Notes: generated from the letters alone by a model not told the origin. 64,000 bases of DNA from Gemmatimonadota bacterium (GCA_020161135.1 JAIUOB010000004.1:496001-560000), one strand, 5' to 3'; shown: positions 38,137 to 47,623, counted from the stretch's first letter. A program made the numbers and translations.

Positions 38137-39105
38137 GTGTCCACCGCATCTACCCTCCGCCGTCGCCTGCGTCTGCTGGCGTTGCTTCCGCTCACCGCGC
38201 TCGGCGGTGGCTGCGACATGGTCAAGAGTCGCATCAAGAATGCGGCGAAGCAGGCCGCCGACCCCACCTGGCAGTCCGACAGCGGCCTCGTGGCCGGGCA
38301 CCCCAATGTGCTCTTCCGGGTCGTGCGGAGTGGGGATTCGACGTTCATCTCGCCCATCGCGACGGTGAACGGGGCCACCCGGCGCCTCGTGCTGCGTGAT
38401 CGCGGCTGGCGCTACTTCGACCTGACGTACCTGCAGGCGGGCATGAAGGTCACGCCGTACCGCGACGGCGAAGCGCTGCCCGAAGTGACGCTGCGGCGCG
38501 GCATGTGGGAGGGGAGCGCGCTCGACACGCTGGGCTGCCCCGTGCTGGTGCCGAAGGCGATCCTCGACCTGCCCGCCGGGGTGGAGGTGGTGACCAGTGC
38601 GCCGGCCGCCGCTGCCGGACGAGGCCCGACCAGCGACGGCGAAGTCCAGAGTGCCCTGGCGGGGATCGCGAACCTCGTCGCGCCGCCCGCCGGCGTCCCG
38701 CCGTCGATGATCTCGCGCTACCAGCGCACGGTGCACGTGGTGAGCCGCGCGAAGGGCGAGGCGTCGACGATTGTCGCGGTGTACGATGACCCCGAGGTCG
38801 TGCCCGACACGCTCAATCCGCTCACGGCGCGTCCGCGGCATCTCATCGTGATCCTCGACAAGAGCGTGTACGGCTACAAGCCGGGGTACGTCTACAAGAC
38901 CGTCGCCAATGCGCAGGACCTGCCGCGCCGTCGCTTCCTCGGCGCCGTGGACATCGATGGCGACGGCGTCTCGGAGCTGTTGTTCGGGGTGCAGGACACG
39001 CGGCCCCGCACGTCACTCGTGACGTACGCCCTGCAGTTCGAGGTCAACCGCTGGCGCGACAGCTTCAAGTACGAGCTGTCGCCCTGTCAGAACCCTGGCG
39101 GCTGA
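38137..39105 (+). CDS. putative lipoprotein of unknown function
   Basis: A 322-residue protein from GTG 38137, with GGAGG 17-13 bases upstream. Its N-terminus (STLRRRLRLLALLPLTALGGGC) has a positively charged part, a hydrophobic core and a lipobox ending in Cys, so a membrane-anchored lipoprotein is likely. The body contains VDIDGDGVSELLFGVQDT, an FG-GAP/dockerin-like calcium-binding DxDxDG motif near residue 280. Function is unknown. The neighbour on the left is an exported protein, divergently arranged. Confidence 0.78.
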   Translation: MSTASTLRRRLRLLALLPLTALGGGCDMVKSRIKNAAKQAADPTWQSDSGLVAGHPNVLFRVVRSGDSTFISPIATVNGATRRLVLRDRGWRYFDLTYLQAGMKVTPYRDGEALPEVTLRRGMWEGSALDTLGCPVLVPKAILDLPAGVEVVTSAPAAAAGRGPTSDGEVQSALAGIANLVAPPAGVPPSMISRYQRTVHVVSRAKGEASTIVAVYDDPEVVPDTLNPLTARPRHLIVILDKSVYGYKPGYVYKTVANAQDLPRRRFLGAVDIDGDGVSELLFGVQDTRPRTSLVTYALQFEVNRWRDSFKYELSPCQNPGG

Positions 39106-39109
39106 CGCG

Positions 39110-39388
39110 TCACTCGACGCCGATGTCCCAGGCCTGCTCGAGGTCGCGACGGCTGTAGGTGCGGAAGGCCGTGAGCGTCTGCGTGCGGATGATGCCCGGC
39201 ACCTTGGCGAATTCCTGCGTGACCACTTCGGCGATCTGGTCGAGATCGGGCACCCGAACGATGGCCACCAGGTCCCACGCGCCCGACACGGAGTAGACCT
39301 CGCTCACGCCGGGGATGCCGGCGAGTGCCGTGGCGCAGGCGGTGATGCTGCGGGGATCGGCCTGGATGAGAACGATGGTGGTGATCAT
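39110..39388 (-). CDS. stand-alone Lrp/AsnC ligand-binding (RAM) domain protein
   Basis: The 92-residue protein consists of just the effector-binding domain of Lrp/AsnC regulators: MITTIVLIQADPRSITACAT, VYSVSGAWDLVAIVRVPDLD and IIRTQTLTAFRTYSRR. The helix-turn-helix part is missing, so it cannot bind DNA on its own. Such stand-alone domains are known to bind amino acids. It lies 29 bases after an aminotransferase gene on the same strand, which suggests a role in sensing or regulating that pathway (inference). Confidence 0.88.
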   Translation of the reverse strand: MITTIVLIQADPRSITACATALAGIPGVSEVYSVSGAWDLVAIVRVPDLDQIAEVVTQEFAKVPGIIRTQTLTAFRTYSRRDLEQAWDIGVE

Positions 39389-39417
39389 GGTGGCGTGCGT
39401 GCGAAGTGAGTGCGCGC

Positions 39418-40611
39418 TCAGGCGCCGGTGAGGCAGCGGGCGATGCGCGTGACGCCCTCGACGGCGATGTGCTCGCTGGTGGCGTAGCTCGCGCGAATCC
39501 AGTGCGGCGTGAGGAACGCGCCGCCCGGCACCACCGCGACCTGCTGCTCCTCGAGCACGGCCGCTGCAAAGGCCGCGCCGGGATCGGCGGCGCCGCGGAA
39601 GCCCTCCACGTTGATGTACACGTAGAAGGCGCCGGCCGGATGCACGTAGCGCACGCTCGGGAACGCCGACAGCGCGCGCACGACGGCATCACGTCGCTGC
39701 CGGAACGACGCGACCATCGCGTTGACCGCCGCGTCGGCCTCGTCGCGCCGCGCGAGGGCGGCGAGCGCGGCGTACTGCGACACGGCGGCGGCATTGGAGG
39801 TCGTGTGCGACTGCAACGCAGTCATCGCACGGGACACCGCGACCGGCGCGATGGTCCAGCCGATGCGCCACCCGGTCATCGCATACGCCTTCGCGACCCC
39901 GTTGATGACGATGAGGTTCTCGCGCGTCGTCGCGAGTTCGAGCGCCGAGCGGGCACCGCCGTCGTAGGCAATGCGGAGGTAGATCTCGTCGGCCAGCACC
40001 CACCAGCCGCGGGCCGCCGCGAGCGCGAGAATCGCCGACAGCTCGTCGGGGGAGTACACCGCGCCAGTGGGGTTGCTCGGCGAGCAGAGCATGAGCCCCT
40101 TCGTGCGCGGCGTGGCGGCCGCCTCGAGCTGCGCCACGGTCACCTTGAGCGAATTGGCCGCGTCGCCGAACACCGGCACCGACACGGCGCGCGCCAACTC
40201 CACCATCTCGTAGTAGCTCGTCCACGCCGGCGTGGGGATGAGCACTTCGTCGCCCGGGCCGAAGCAACAGACCACCGCGTTGTACAGCGACTGCTTCGAA
40301 CCGTTGGAGACGACGACTTCGGCGGGCGTGATGGGCGTGCCCTGGGCCTGCAGGCGATTCGCGTCGGCCGCGATCGCCTCACGCAGCGGCAGGATCCCCT
40401 CGGTGTTCGTGTAGCGCGTGGCGCCCTCGGCGAGCGCCTGCACCGCTGCCTCGCGAATGAACGCCGGCGTGTCGAAATCGGGCTCCCCCGCGCCGAGGTC
40501 GATGATCGCCTGTCCCGCCGCCTTGAGTGCCCGGGCCTTGGCAGCGACGGCGAGCGTCGCGGATTCCTTCAGGCGGGCGATGTTCTCGGACGGCTGGAAC
40601 GTGAGCGACAT
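39418..40611 (-). CDS. aspartate/aromatic aminotransferase, class I (PLP-dependent)
   Basis: A 397-residue fold-type I aminotransferase of the AAT I-beta group. Seen: ARALKAAGQAIIDLGAGEPD, RYTNTEGILPLREAIAADAN, SNPTGAVYSPDELSAI, the Asp and Tyr of LADEIYLRIAYDG, the PLP lysine in VINGVAKAYAMTGWRIGWT (usually SKxxAMTGWRxGY; here an Ala precedes the Lys) and the terminal Arg region. It most likely makes aspartate or interconverts aspartate and aromatic amino acids. It is followed by the RAM-domain gene. Its start is divergent from the DEAD-like gene across 210 bases. Confidence 0.92.
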   Translation of the reverse strand: MSLTFQPSENIARLKESATLAVAAKARALKAAGQAIIDLGAGEPDFDTPAFIREAAVQALAEGATRYTNTEGILPLREAIAADANRLQAQGTPITPAEVVVSNGSKQSLYNAVVCCFGPGDEVLIPTPAWTSYYEMVELARAVSVPVFGDAANSLKVTVAQLEAAATPRTKGLMLCSPSNPTGAVYSPDELSAILALAAARGWWVLADEIYLRIAYDGGARSALELATTRENLIVINGVAKAYAMTGWRIGWTIAPVAVSRAMTALQSHTTSNAAAVSQYAALAALARRDEADAAVNAMVASFRQRRDAVVRALSAFPSVRYVHPAGAFYVYINVEGFRGAADPGAAFAAAVLEEQQVAVVPGGAFLTPHWIRASYATSEHIAVEGVTRIARCLTGA

Positions 40612-40821
40612 GGCAGCGGGTAACGTGGTGGAGGTGGTATTCGGCCTGAAACCGACTACTGTTCACGGTTGCGCTGCATCGGAGAGCCGGGCACGCGCGA
40701 CGACCGCCCGCAATAAAGCGCCCACCGTTGGTGCGCGCCATGCGAGGGCGGGAGCGCCATCGGGGCGCGACAATTCCCGGCCGTTGGGCGGCCGGGCACA
40801 TCACAACTGAAGGAGCGGGAC
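40612..40821. other. divergent intergenic region before the DEAD-like gene
   Basis: The 210 bases hold a seven-base hairpin (CCCGGCC 40776-40782 with GGCCGGG 40790-40796) just upstream of a good ribosome binding site AAGGAG for the rightward gene. I could not find a convincing -35/-10 pair for either direction. No open reading frame or RNA gene was recognised. Confidence 0.5.
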
Positions 40822-42843
40822 GTGAGCGAGCAGGATCGGGAAGGAACGTCGCCTGGGGCGACGCGGAGTCAGCACGTGGTGCTTTCAGGCCCCGCCGACG
40901 TCCGCATGATGACCGCCGCGATGCGGCCCTGTGTGTCCCGCAGCCGTGAGGGGGGAGCGCCGTCCGCGCCGCTGTGCCTCGTGGTCACCCCCACCATCGA
41001 GCAGGCCGTCACCGCCGCCGATGAAGCCCGTCGCCTGCTGGGCGATGCCGAGGCCCGCGTGGTGCCCGTCACTGGCGTGGCCCGTGCCCGCCGTGTGCTC
41101 GCCTCCGCCCCCGTGGCGGTCGTGACCGGCACCGCCGCCGATCTCGTCGCACTGCGTCGTGATGCCGCCCTGCAGCTCGATGCCCTCGTGGGCCTCGTGG
41201 TCGTCGGCCTCGACGACCTGCTCGCGGCCCAGGCGGGCGACGCCCTGCTGGCCCTGCTCGGCGATCTGCCGGACACGTCGGCGCGCGTCGCCACCATAGA
41301 GCAGGAGAGCCCCGAGGTCGACGCGTTCCTCGAGGCGCAGTTCCGCCGCGCCCGCCACATCGAGCCGGCGCCGATCGGTGGCACGCCGCTCGCCATCACG
41401 CCGCGCTTCCTGGTCACCTCGGCGTCGGGGCGCGCCGATGCGCTGCGCCTCGTGCTCGACGAGCTCGATCCGCCGTCGCTCGTCGTTATCGCCGCCACGG
41501 AGCGCGGCGAGCAGGACGCCACCGATGCGCTCGCGCGACTCGGCGTCGTGGTCGACGGACTGCATGTGCAGGTCGTGCGGCAGCCCAGCGCGCAGCACGT
41601 CGCACTCACGGTGTTGTGGGAAGCGCCGGCCACGTACGACGCCCTCGTCGATGCGCTGGCCATGCGTCCGGTCGAGGCGGTGGCCCTGCTGCTCCCGGAC
41701 GACCTCCCGGCGTTCCGTCGCCTGACGTCGTCGACGGCCGAGGCGTGGACGCCAGCCGCCAAGAAGGCCGCCGCGAATGATCGCGTCGCGCAGCTCCGCA
41801 CCGCCGTGCGTTCGACGCTCACCAACGGCGGCGCGACGGCGAGCGAGTTGGCGCTGCTGTCGCCGCTGCTCGAGACGCACGATGCGATGGAGATCGCCTG
41901 CGCCGCGCTCCGCCTGCTCGAAGGCGCGCGTCGCGACGTGGCCGCCGTGCGCGCCCGGGCCTCGACGTCGTGGGCCAAGGCGGCGGCGCCACACACGCCG
42001 GCGCCGCGGGTCGAGCGGCCGCGTGATGAGGCGGCCGAGGGCGAGGGTGGCGCACCGCGCGGCGGTCGCCAGAAGGTGTTCCTCGCCGCCGGCAAGCGGG
42101 ACGGCGTGCGTGTGGGCGACGTGGTCGGCGCCATCGCGAATGAAGCGGGCATCGACGGCGAGCGCATCGGTCGCGTGGAGCTGTTCGAGTCGCACACCAT
42201 CGTCGATCTCGCGGCCGAGGACGCGGCCAAGGCGGTCGAGGCGCTCGGGTCGGCCATGCTGCAGGGACGTCGGCTCAACGCCCGCATCGACGAGCGGGGC
42301 GGCGACCGCCCCGAGCGTGGCGAAGGTGGCCGTCGCTTCGGCGGCGGCGGCTTTGGTGGCGGGCGTGGTGGTGACCGCGGCGGCGATCGCGGCGGACGCT
42401 TCGGCGGCCGCCCGGGCGGTGGCGATCGCGGCGGCCGAGGCGGTTTCGATCGGGGCCCGCGCGCGCCGCGTGACTTCGATCGTGGCGACCGCGGCGGCGA
42501 CCGTCCGGAGCGCAGCGAACGTGGCGGCGAACGTGGTGGCGAGCGGAGCTTCGATCGCGGCCCGCGCAGCTTCGATCGCGGCGACCGTGGCCCGCGTCCG
42601 TTCGATCGCGGCGGCGACCGTGGTGGTGATCGCGGCGCACCGCGCAGCTTCGACCGGGGCGACCGCGGCGGCGACCGAGGTGGCGATCGTGGCGGATTCC
42701 GCGGCACGCGCGGTGACGAGGCGCGTCGCGCCTTCGGCGATCGTCCGCCGCGGGAACGCGCGGAAGGGCGCAGCGAGTGGGCCGAGCGCGGTGAGCGCAT
42801 GAAGCATGCGCGTCGCACGCCGCGTCGCCCCGACGGCGAGTAA
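40822..42843 (+). CDS. pseudo-DEAD-box RNA-binding protein with DbpA-type domain and Arg/Gly-rich tail
   Basis: A 673-residue protein from GTG 40822, preceded by AAGGAG. Residues about 50-180 align with a DEAD-box N-domain: PTIEQA (motif Ia: PTREL), [13 protein letters not shown] (Ib: TPGRL), [11 protein letters not shown] in place of DEAD, and [20 protein letters not shown] where SAT...PEV... occurs. There is no Walker A and no DEAD acidic pair. Residues 190-310 look like the second RecA domain without its Arg fingers (no HRxGRxxR). Residues 417-490 ([20 protein letters not shown]...) are a DbpA-type RNA-binding domain. Residues 492-673 form a low-complexity tail rich in GGDRGG and SFDRG repeats. 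It cannot be an ATP-driven helicase; an RNA chaperone or scaffold is inferred. Confidence 0.85.
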   Translation: MSEQDREGTSPGATRSQHVVLSGPADVRMMTAAMRPCVSRSREGGAPSAPLCLVVTPTIEQAVTAADEARRLLGDAEARVVPVTGVARARRVLASAPVAVVTGTAADLVALRRDAALQLDALVGLVVVGLDDLLAAQAGDALLALLGDLPDTSARVATIEQESPEVDAFLEAQFRRARHIEPAPIGGTPLAITPRFLVTSASGRADALRLVLDELDPPSLVVIAATERGEQDATDALARLGVVVDGLHVQVVRQPSAQHVALTVLWEAPATYDALVDALAMRPVEAVALLLPDDLPAFRRLTSSTAEAWTPAAKKAAANDRVAQLRTAVRSTLTNGGATASELALLSPLLETHDAMEIACAALRLLEGARRDVAAVRARASTSWAKAAAPHTPAPRVERPRDEAAEGEGGAPRGGRQKVFLAAGKRDGVRVGDVVGAIANEAGIDGERIGRVELFESHTIVDLAAEDAAKAVEALGSAMLQGRRLNARIDERGGDRPERGEGGRRFGGGGFGGGRGGDRGGDRGGRFGGRPGGGDRGGRGGFDRGPRAPRDFDRGDRGGDRPERSERGGERGGERSFDRGPRSFDRGDRGPRPFDRGGDRGGDRGAPRSFDRGDRGGDRGGDRGGFRGTRGDEARRAFGDRPPRERAEGRSEWAERGERMKHARRTPRRPDGE

Positions 42844-42848
42844 GTCCC

Positions 42849-43460
42849 ATGCAGGGCGCCTTTCAGGCCTCGGGAGGTTGGATCGAGGTCATCGCGGGCT
42901 CGATGTTCAGTGGCAAGACGGAGGAGTTGCTCCGCCGGGTACGCCGCGCGACCATCGCCCGCAAGCGCGTGCAGCTCTTCAAGTCGCATCTGGACGACCG
43001 CTACGCGGGACTCTGGGCGGTCTCCAGCCACGATCGGCGCAGCCTCGAAGCGGTGCCGATCGACTCCGCCGCGCAAATCATGCTGCGACTCGATCCGATG
43101 GCGCAGGTCATCGCGATCGATGAAGTGCAGTTCCTCGACGCCGCGCTGCTGCAGGTCGCGACGACGCTCGCCGCGCGCGGGCGTCGCGTGATCTGCGCCG
43201 GCATCGACACCGACTTCCGCGGTGAGCCGTTCGGCGCGATGCCGCAGCTCATGGCCGTGGCGGAGGTCGTGGACAAGCTGCACGCGATCTGCGTGCTGTG
43301 CGGATCGCCGGCGAGCCGCAATCAGCGGCTCATCGATGGCAAGCCGGCGCCGTGGGATTCTCCCACGATCATGGTGGGCGCCGCCGACAGCTACGAAGCC
43401 CGCTGCCGCGCCTGTCACGTGGTCCCGCGCCGCGACGACGGGCAGCAGTCGCTGCTCTAG
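42849..43460 (+). CDS. tdk: thymidine kinase (type II)
   Basis: The 203-residue Tdk phosphorylates thymidine in salvage. Seen: Walker [21 protein letters not shown], Walker [15 protein letters not shown], the lid Cys set [20 protein letters not shown] and CRACHV, i.e. the four zinc cysteines, and [15 protein letters not shown]. It starts five bases after the DEAD-like gene and is convergent with the histidine kinase gene, whose stop lies one base from its own. A thymidine phosphorylase at 19.4 kb is the opposing salvage enzyme. Confidence 0.96.
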   Translation: MQGAFQASGGWIEVIAGSMFSGKTEELLRRVRRATIARKRVQLFKSHLDDRYAGLWAVSSHDRRSLEAVPIDSAAQIMLRLDPMAQVIAIDEVQFLDAALLQVATTLAARGRRVICAGIDTDFRGEPFGAMPQLMAVAEVVDKLHAICVLCGSPASRNQRLIDGKPAPWDSPTIMVGAADSYEARCRACHVVPRRDDGQQSLL

Positions 43461-43461
43461 G

Positions 43462-45837
43462 TCAACGCTCCGGCGGCGGTTCCCGCCGCCGGACGGTGTT
43501 CACCAGGCGTTCGAGATCGCCCACGGCAAACGGCTTGCCGAGGAACGGCACACCGAGCCGGTCGAGCCGCGCACGCGCGTCGGGATTGACGACGTATCCG
43601 CTGATCGCCGCCGTGGGCACGTGCGGATAGCGTGCCCGCACGGCGTCGATGAGGTCGAGCCCCGACATCCCGGGCATGGTGATGTCCGTGACGAGCGCGG
43701 ACACGTCGGCCGCGTGCGTCGCGAGCCACGCCAGCGCCGCTTCGCCCGACGCAGCCACATGGACGGTGTCCCCGGCCTTGAGCAGCATGCGGCGCCCCAG
43801 TTCGCGCAACATCGGATCGTCGTCCACGAGCAGGATCGTCCCCGAGGCGGGTGCACCGAGCGGCGCGACGTCGTCGACCGGTGCGTCGGCGGGGGCGTTC
43901 ACGGCCGTCGGCATGCCGAGCGGGAAATGCAGGCGAATGACGGTGCCGGCGCCCGGCGCCGACTCGCACTCGATGAACCCGCGACTCTGGTGCACGAGGC
44001 CATGCACCGCCGCGAGCCCCATGCCGCGCCCCTCCGCGAACGGCTGCGTCGAGAAGAATGGTTCGAAGAGCCGTCGACGCACGGCCTCGTCCATGCCGAC
44101 GCCGGTGTCCCGCACGCTGAGCACGGCGAAGGGCCGCGCGAACGCGTCGTCGATGCCGCCGTGCGGGTGCACGCGCTCGACGCGGTCGGTGGACAGGGTC
44201 AGCGCACCGCCACCGCGCATCGCGTCGCGCGCGTTGTCGACCAGCGCCCGCACGGCATCCAGCAGGCGCGTGCGGTCGATCGCGATGGGCACCTCCTGCG
44301 GCGCCAACGCGAGACGCACGCCGATGTTCGCTGGCAGGGCGTCACGAATGGCCGGCAACTGCTCCTCGAGCAACACGTTGAGATCGACCGGCGCCGCATG
44401 GAGCAACTGGCGACGTCCCACCGCGAGCAGTCGTCGCGTGAGTTCGCTCGCCCGATCGACGGCGCGTTCGATGGCGCCGATGTCATCGAGCAACGCTGAC
44501 CGCGCACCGACCCCGTCGCGCAGGAACGTGGTCGCGCCCCGGATGACGGTGAGCAGGTTGTTGAAGTCATGCGCGATGCCGCCGGCAAGCTGCCCGACCA
44601 CCTCGAGCTTCTGCGCCTGCCGCAGCCGCTCTTCCGACGCCCGCGACCCGGTGACGTCGGCGAACACCACGAGCACCGCGAACGGGCGCGTCTCGCCCGC
44701 CCGCACGAGCGGATCCGCCGAGACGCTGAGCCAGGTGAGTTCACCCGGAGCATCCTGCCGCGGCAGGCCGAGCAGCTGCGTCGGCTGACTCAGGCCGGTG
44801 CGGAGCGCCTCCAGCGCCGGATGTTCGGCGGCCGGCCACGCGCGGCCATCTTCATGCACCGCCAGCCATTCGCGGTCGCCGGGGCGGAGCCCCAGCAGAT
44901 CCGCCGACGTGAGCCCGAGGAGGCGCTCGGCGGCCGGATTCGCGAGGCGAATCGCGCCGGTCTCGTCGTGCAGCACGACGCCTTCGCGCATCCCCGCCAG
45001 CACGGCGCGAAAGCGCGCCTCCGACTCGCGCAGTTGTCGCTCGGCGCGCAGGCGATCGGTGAGATCCTGCACGATGATGTGCAGCACGCGACGCTCGCCG
45101 ATCTGCGCGACGCCCATCGACGCCTCGACCTGTCGGCGCTCGCCACTCGCCAGGCGATGCTCCCGCTGCGCGCGGAGCCCGCAGTCGGCGGGGATGCTCG
45201 CGGTGAGGGCGCGCCAGTGCTCCGGTGCGATCGACTCGAGGTCCATCATCGACATCGTGCGCAGGATCGCGCGCGGCCAGCCGTAGAACGCCTCGGCGGC
45301 CGGGTTCGCATCGACGATCGCGGCGGTCGCGGCATCCGCCAGCAGTTGGATCGCCCCATTGCCCTCGAACAGCTCGCGATGGCGCGCCTCACTCGCCTCG
45401 AGCAGCAGCCGCTCGCGCTGGCGTTCGGACACGTCGCGCGAACTGATCGCGACGACATCGGGCGACACGGGCACCACCTGACGCTGCAGCCACCGCTGCG
45501 GCTGCTCGTCGCTCGGCGTGTGCTGCGTGCTCTCCACGGGTTCGCCGGTGATGACCACGCGACAGCACTGCTCCCAGAGCTGCCAGTCACGGCTGCGGGG
45601 AAACACCTCGAGCAACGATGCGCCCACCAGCTCGGCGGGCGCGCGACCCACCAGCGCCCCCGCGCGGCGATTGGCATCGAGGATGCGGAACGCCGTGATG
45701 GCCCCGTCCGCGTCCCGCTCGGCCTCCGCCACGACGACCGCATCGAAGCCGGCGTCGAGCACGCCGCGCAGCCGCGCTTCCGAGGCGGCGAGCGCGGCGA
45801 GCAGGTCGGTCTGGGCCGGTGTGGGACGAGTGGTCAC
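43462..45837 (-). CDS. hybrid histidine kinase with three PAS domains and a C-terminal receiver
   Basis: A 791-residue cytoplasmic sensor without membrane segments (GTG 45837). Three PAS domains (about residues 20-140, 150-265, 275-400; the second has NPAAEAFYGWPRAIL, the third NPAAERLLGLTSADLLG), the HisKA-type dimerisation segment with phosphorylated His423 in GGIAHDFNNLLTV, and the ATPase domain with VDNARDAMRGGG (N box), VRDTGVGMDE (G1) and GRGMGLAAVHG (G2) follow. Residues about 675-791 form a receiver with the phosphate-accepting Asp in ALVTDITMPGMSG. It is divergent from an AraC-type regulator. No ribosome binding site is evident. Signal unknown. Confidence 0.9.
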   Translation of the reverse strand: MTTRPTPAQTDLLAALAASEARLRGVLDAGFDAVVVAEAERDADGAITAFRILDANRRAGALVGRAPAELVGASLLEVFPRSRDWQLWEQCCRVVITGEPVESTQHTPSDEQPQRWLQRQVVPVSPDVVAISSRDVSERQRERLLLEASEARHRELFEGNGAIQLLADAATAAIVDANPAAEAFYGWPRAILRTMSMMDLESIAPEHWRALTASIPADCGLRAQREHRLASGERRQVEASMGVAQIGERRVLHIIVQDLTDRLRAERQLRESEARFRAVLAGMREGVVLHDETGAIRLANPAAERLLGLTSADLLGLRPGDREWLAVHEDGRAWPAAEHPALEALRTGLSQPTQLLGLPRQDAPGELTWLSVSADPLVRAGETRPFAVLVVFADVTGSRASEERLRQAQKLEVVGQLAGGIAHDFNNLLTVIRGATTFLRDGVGARSALLDDIGAIERAVDRASELTRRLLAVGRRQLLHAAPVDLNVLLEEQLPAIRDALPANIGVRLALAPQEVPIAIDRTRLLDAVRALVDNARDAMRGGGALTLSTDRVERVHPHGGIDDAFARPFAVLSVRDTGVGMDEAVRRRLFEPFFSTQPFAEGRGMGLAAVHGLVHQSRGFIECESAPGAGTVIRLHFPLGMPTAVNAPADAPVDDVAPLGAPASGTILLVDDDPMLRELGRRMLLKAGDTVHVAASGEAALAWLATHAADVSALVTDITMPGMSGLDLIDAVRARYPHVPTAAISGYVVNPDARARLDRLGVPFLGKPFAVGDLERLVNTVRRREPPPER

Positions 45838-46032
45838 AAGGGAGCGTGGCGTGGGCCGTCGGTGTATCGAAATGTGCCAAGGGTGTGGCAGGCGCGTCAG
45901 GGAGAGGACGACCGGGCACCGCCTGCGTGACGCGCCGATGGACCGGCATTGTGACGCTGCGGCCGACGCGGGCGTCTGGATGCTGACGCCGCTGTCACTC
46001 GTTCCTTTCCCTTTCTTTGACCGGATCGTCGC

Positions 46033-46848
46033 ATGGGTGTAATCGCGACGCTGCTCGCACACGAACCTCGGCTCGCCCGGCTCCGCTCGGCGGCGCGCGA
46101 CCGCTATCGGTTCGTGCCCTGCGAAGACTGGACGTCCCTCACCCGCGCCTGCGAGCGCGGGCCGATCAACGTCGTCGTCTTCGACCTCTATGTGGACGGT
46201 CGCGCCGATTTCGAGCGCGTCCGCCAGTTGCGGGTGCGTGTCCCGCGGGCGGCCCTGGTCGCCTATGTGGACGTGACCCGTGAGCGTGCGCGAGACATGT
46301 TCGACGCCGGTCGGTGCGGCATCGACGTGCTCATCGTCGCCGAGGAGTCGGACACACCGCAGATGCTCGCGGCGCTGCTCGACCAGGCCGAAGCCCGCAG
46401 CGTATCCAGCCTCATCAAGCCGCATCTCGCGGGGCTGCGCAGCGTGGTGCGCGACGCCGTGATGCTGTCGGTCACGCGCGCGCACGAGCGCCTCACGCCG
46501 GACAGCCTGGCCCGCCTCATCGCCGTCTCGCGGCGCCTGCTCTCGAAGCGGCTCGAAGGCGCGCAGCTGCCGCCGCCGCATCAGCTGCTGACATGGGGAC
46601 GCCTCATCGTCGCCGCCAGCATGCTCGAGGACGGCTCGCGCAGCGCCGATGGCGTGGCGAGTGCACTCGACTTCCCGTCGGGCAGCGCCTTCCGCAACAC
46701 CTGCCAGCGGTACCTGGGCTGCACGCCGCACCAGATCCGCCTGCGTGGCGGAGCTGGCTGGGTCATCCAGGAGCTGCTCGTGAACCGCGAGAAGCGCCGG
46801 CAGGTGAGCGACCACGAGGACGACGTGCAGGACTCGGCGGCCGCGTAA
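46033..46848 (+). CDS. AraC-type DNA-binding regulator with a receiver-like N-domain
   Basis: A 271-residue protein. Residues 1-125 have the fold pattern of a response-regulator receiver: VIATLLAHEPRL, VVFDLYVDGRADFERVRQLR with an Asp at the phosphorylation position (about residue 50), ALVAYVDVT and a last strand where the conserved Lys is absent. The C-terminus is an AraC/XylS helix-turn-helix: SADGVASALDFPSGSAFRN followed by YLGCTPHQIRLRGG. It is divergent from the hybrid histidine kinase (195 bases between the starts), so the two may be a pair, though the missing acidic pair and Lys argue against classic phosphorylation. A perfect terminator hairpin follows. Confidence 0.8.
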   Translation: MGVIATLLAHEPRLARLRSAARDRYRFVPCEDWTSLTRACERGPINVVVFDLYVDGRADFERVRQLRVRVPRAALVAYVDVTRERARDMFDAGRCGIDVLIVAEESDTPQMLAALLDQAEARSVSSLIKPHLAGLRSVVRDAVMLSVTRAHERLTPDSLARLIAVSRRLLSKRLEGAQLPPPHQLLTWGRLIVAASMLEDGSRSADGVASALDFPSGSAFRNTCQRYLGCTPHQIRLRGGAGWVIQELLVNREKRRQVSDHEDDVQDSAAA

Positions 46849-46876
46849 GCGGCTGGCCCCAGCGCGCCGCAGGTCG

Positions 46877-46903
46877 AACGGCCCCGTCCATGACGGGGCC
46901 GTT
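46877..46903 (+). terminator. terminator after the AraC-type gene
   Basis: A perfect 12-base stem (aacggccccgtc and gacggggccgtt) with a 3-base loop, followed by gtcgttc. It separates the regulator gene from coaE. Confidence 0.75.
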
Positions 46904-46944
46904 GTCGTTCATGGATCCGAGGCGCCGGCCAACGCGTCACCCGG

Positions 46945-46950
46945 TACTTT
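46945..46950 (+). promoter_or_regulatory. -10 element of coaE (leaderless)
   Basis: TACTTT followed by ACGCGC and the ATG at 46957: six bases. Confidence 0.55.
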
Positions 46951-46956
46951 ACGCGC

Positions 46957-47595
46957 ATGCGTCACATCGCCCTCACCGGGAACATCGCGTCCGGCAAGAG
47001 CACGGTGTCGGCGCGCCTGGCGGCGCTGGGCGCGACGATCATCGATGCGGACGTGCTGGCGCGAACGGCGGTGGCCCCCGGTACGCCGGGACTCGCCGCC
47101 GTGGTCGCGCGCTTCGGTGCGGGCGTGCTGGCCCCCGATGGCTCGCTCGACCGCGCCGCGCTGCGCGCGCGTGTCTTTCGCGACGAGCCGGCACGGCGCG
47201 CACTCGAGGCCATCATCCATCCCGAGGTGCGCCGTCTGCGCGCCGAGGCCGTGGCGGCCGCGCGCGACCACGGAGCGGCGCTGGTGGTGTCGGACAGTCC
47301 GCTCGTCTTCGAGACCGGCATTGCGGCACAGTTCGACGGCGTGCTGCTGGTGGATGCCCCGGCGGCGGTGCGACGCGAGCGTCTCGTGCGCGACCGCGGC
47401 CTTGCGCCAGCGGACGCCGATGCCATGATCGCCGCGCAATGGCCCTCCACACGCACACGCCCGCTGGCCACGTGGATCATCGACAACGACGACACCCCCG
47501 AGGTGTTGCAGCAGCGGGTCGATGCCCTCTGGCCCACCCTCGTCGCGGCGCCCCCGCTTCCCTCCGGGGCGCCCGCGACGGACATTTCGCGCTGA
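46957..47595 (+). CDS. coaE: dephospho-CoA kinase
   Basis: CoaE (212 residues) phosphorylates dephospho-CoA, the last step of coenzyme A synthesis. Seen: Walker A IALTGNIASGKSTVSARLAA at the N-terminus, IIDADVLARTAV, the lid and base-binding region HPEVRRLRAEAV and VVSDSPLVFETG. The tail contains TWIIDNDDTPEVLQQRVDAL. It follows a -10 hexamer by six bases. It is 28 bases upstream of gcvH. Confidence 0.96.
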   Translation: MRHIALTGNIASGKSTVSARLAALGATIIDADVLARTAVAPGTPGLAAVVARFGAGVLAPDGSLDRAALRARVFRDEPARRALEAIIHPEVRRLRAEAVAAARDHGAALVVSDSPLVFETGIAAQFDGVLLVDAPAAVRRERLVRDRGLAPADADAMIAAQWPSTRTRPLATWIIDNDDTPEVLQQRVDALWPTLVAAPPLPSGAPATDISR

Positions 47596-47623
47596 CCGTT
47601 TTCCCTTCCCCGCCGGAGCCTCC

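Noticed and set aside
40869..43418. An 849-codon open frame on the minus strand opposite the DEAD-like and thymidine kinase genes
   Set aside because: Its low-complexity Pro/Arg/Ser composition is the antisense of the Gly/Arg repeats; the plus strand has the ribosome binding site and conserved domains.
45838..46815. N-terminal extension of the histidine kinase to 1117 residues
   Set aside because: The added region is the antisense of the AraC-type regulator gene and carries no domain; the GTG at 45837 precedes the first PAS domain.
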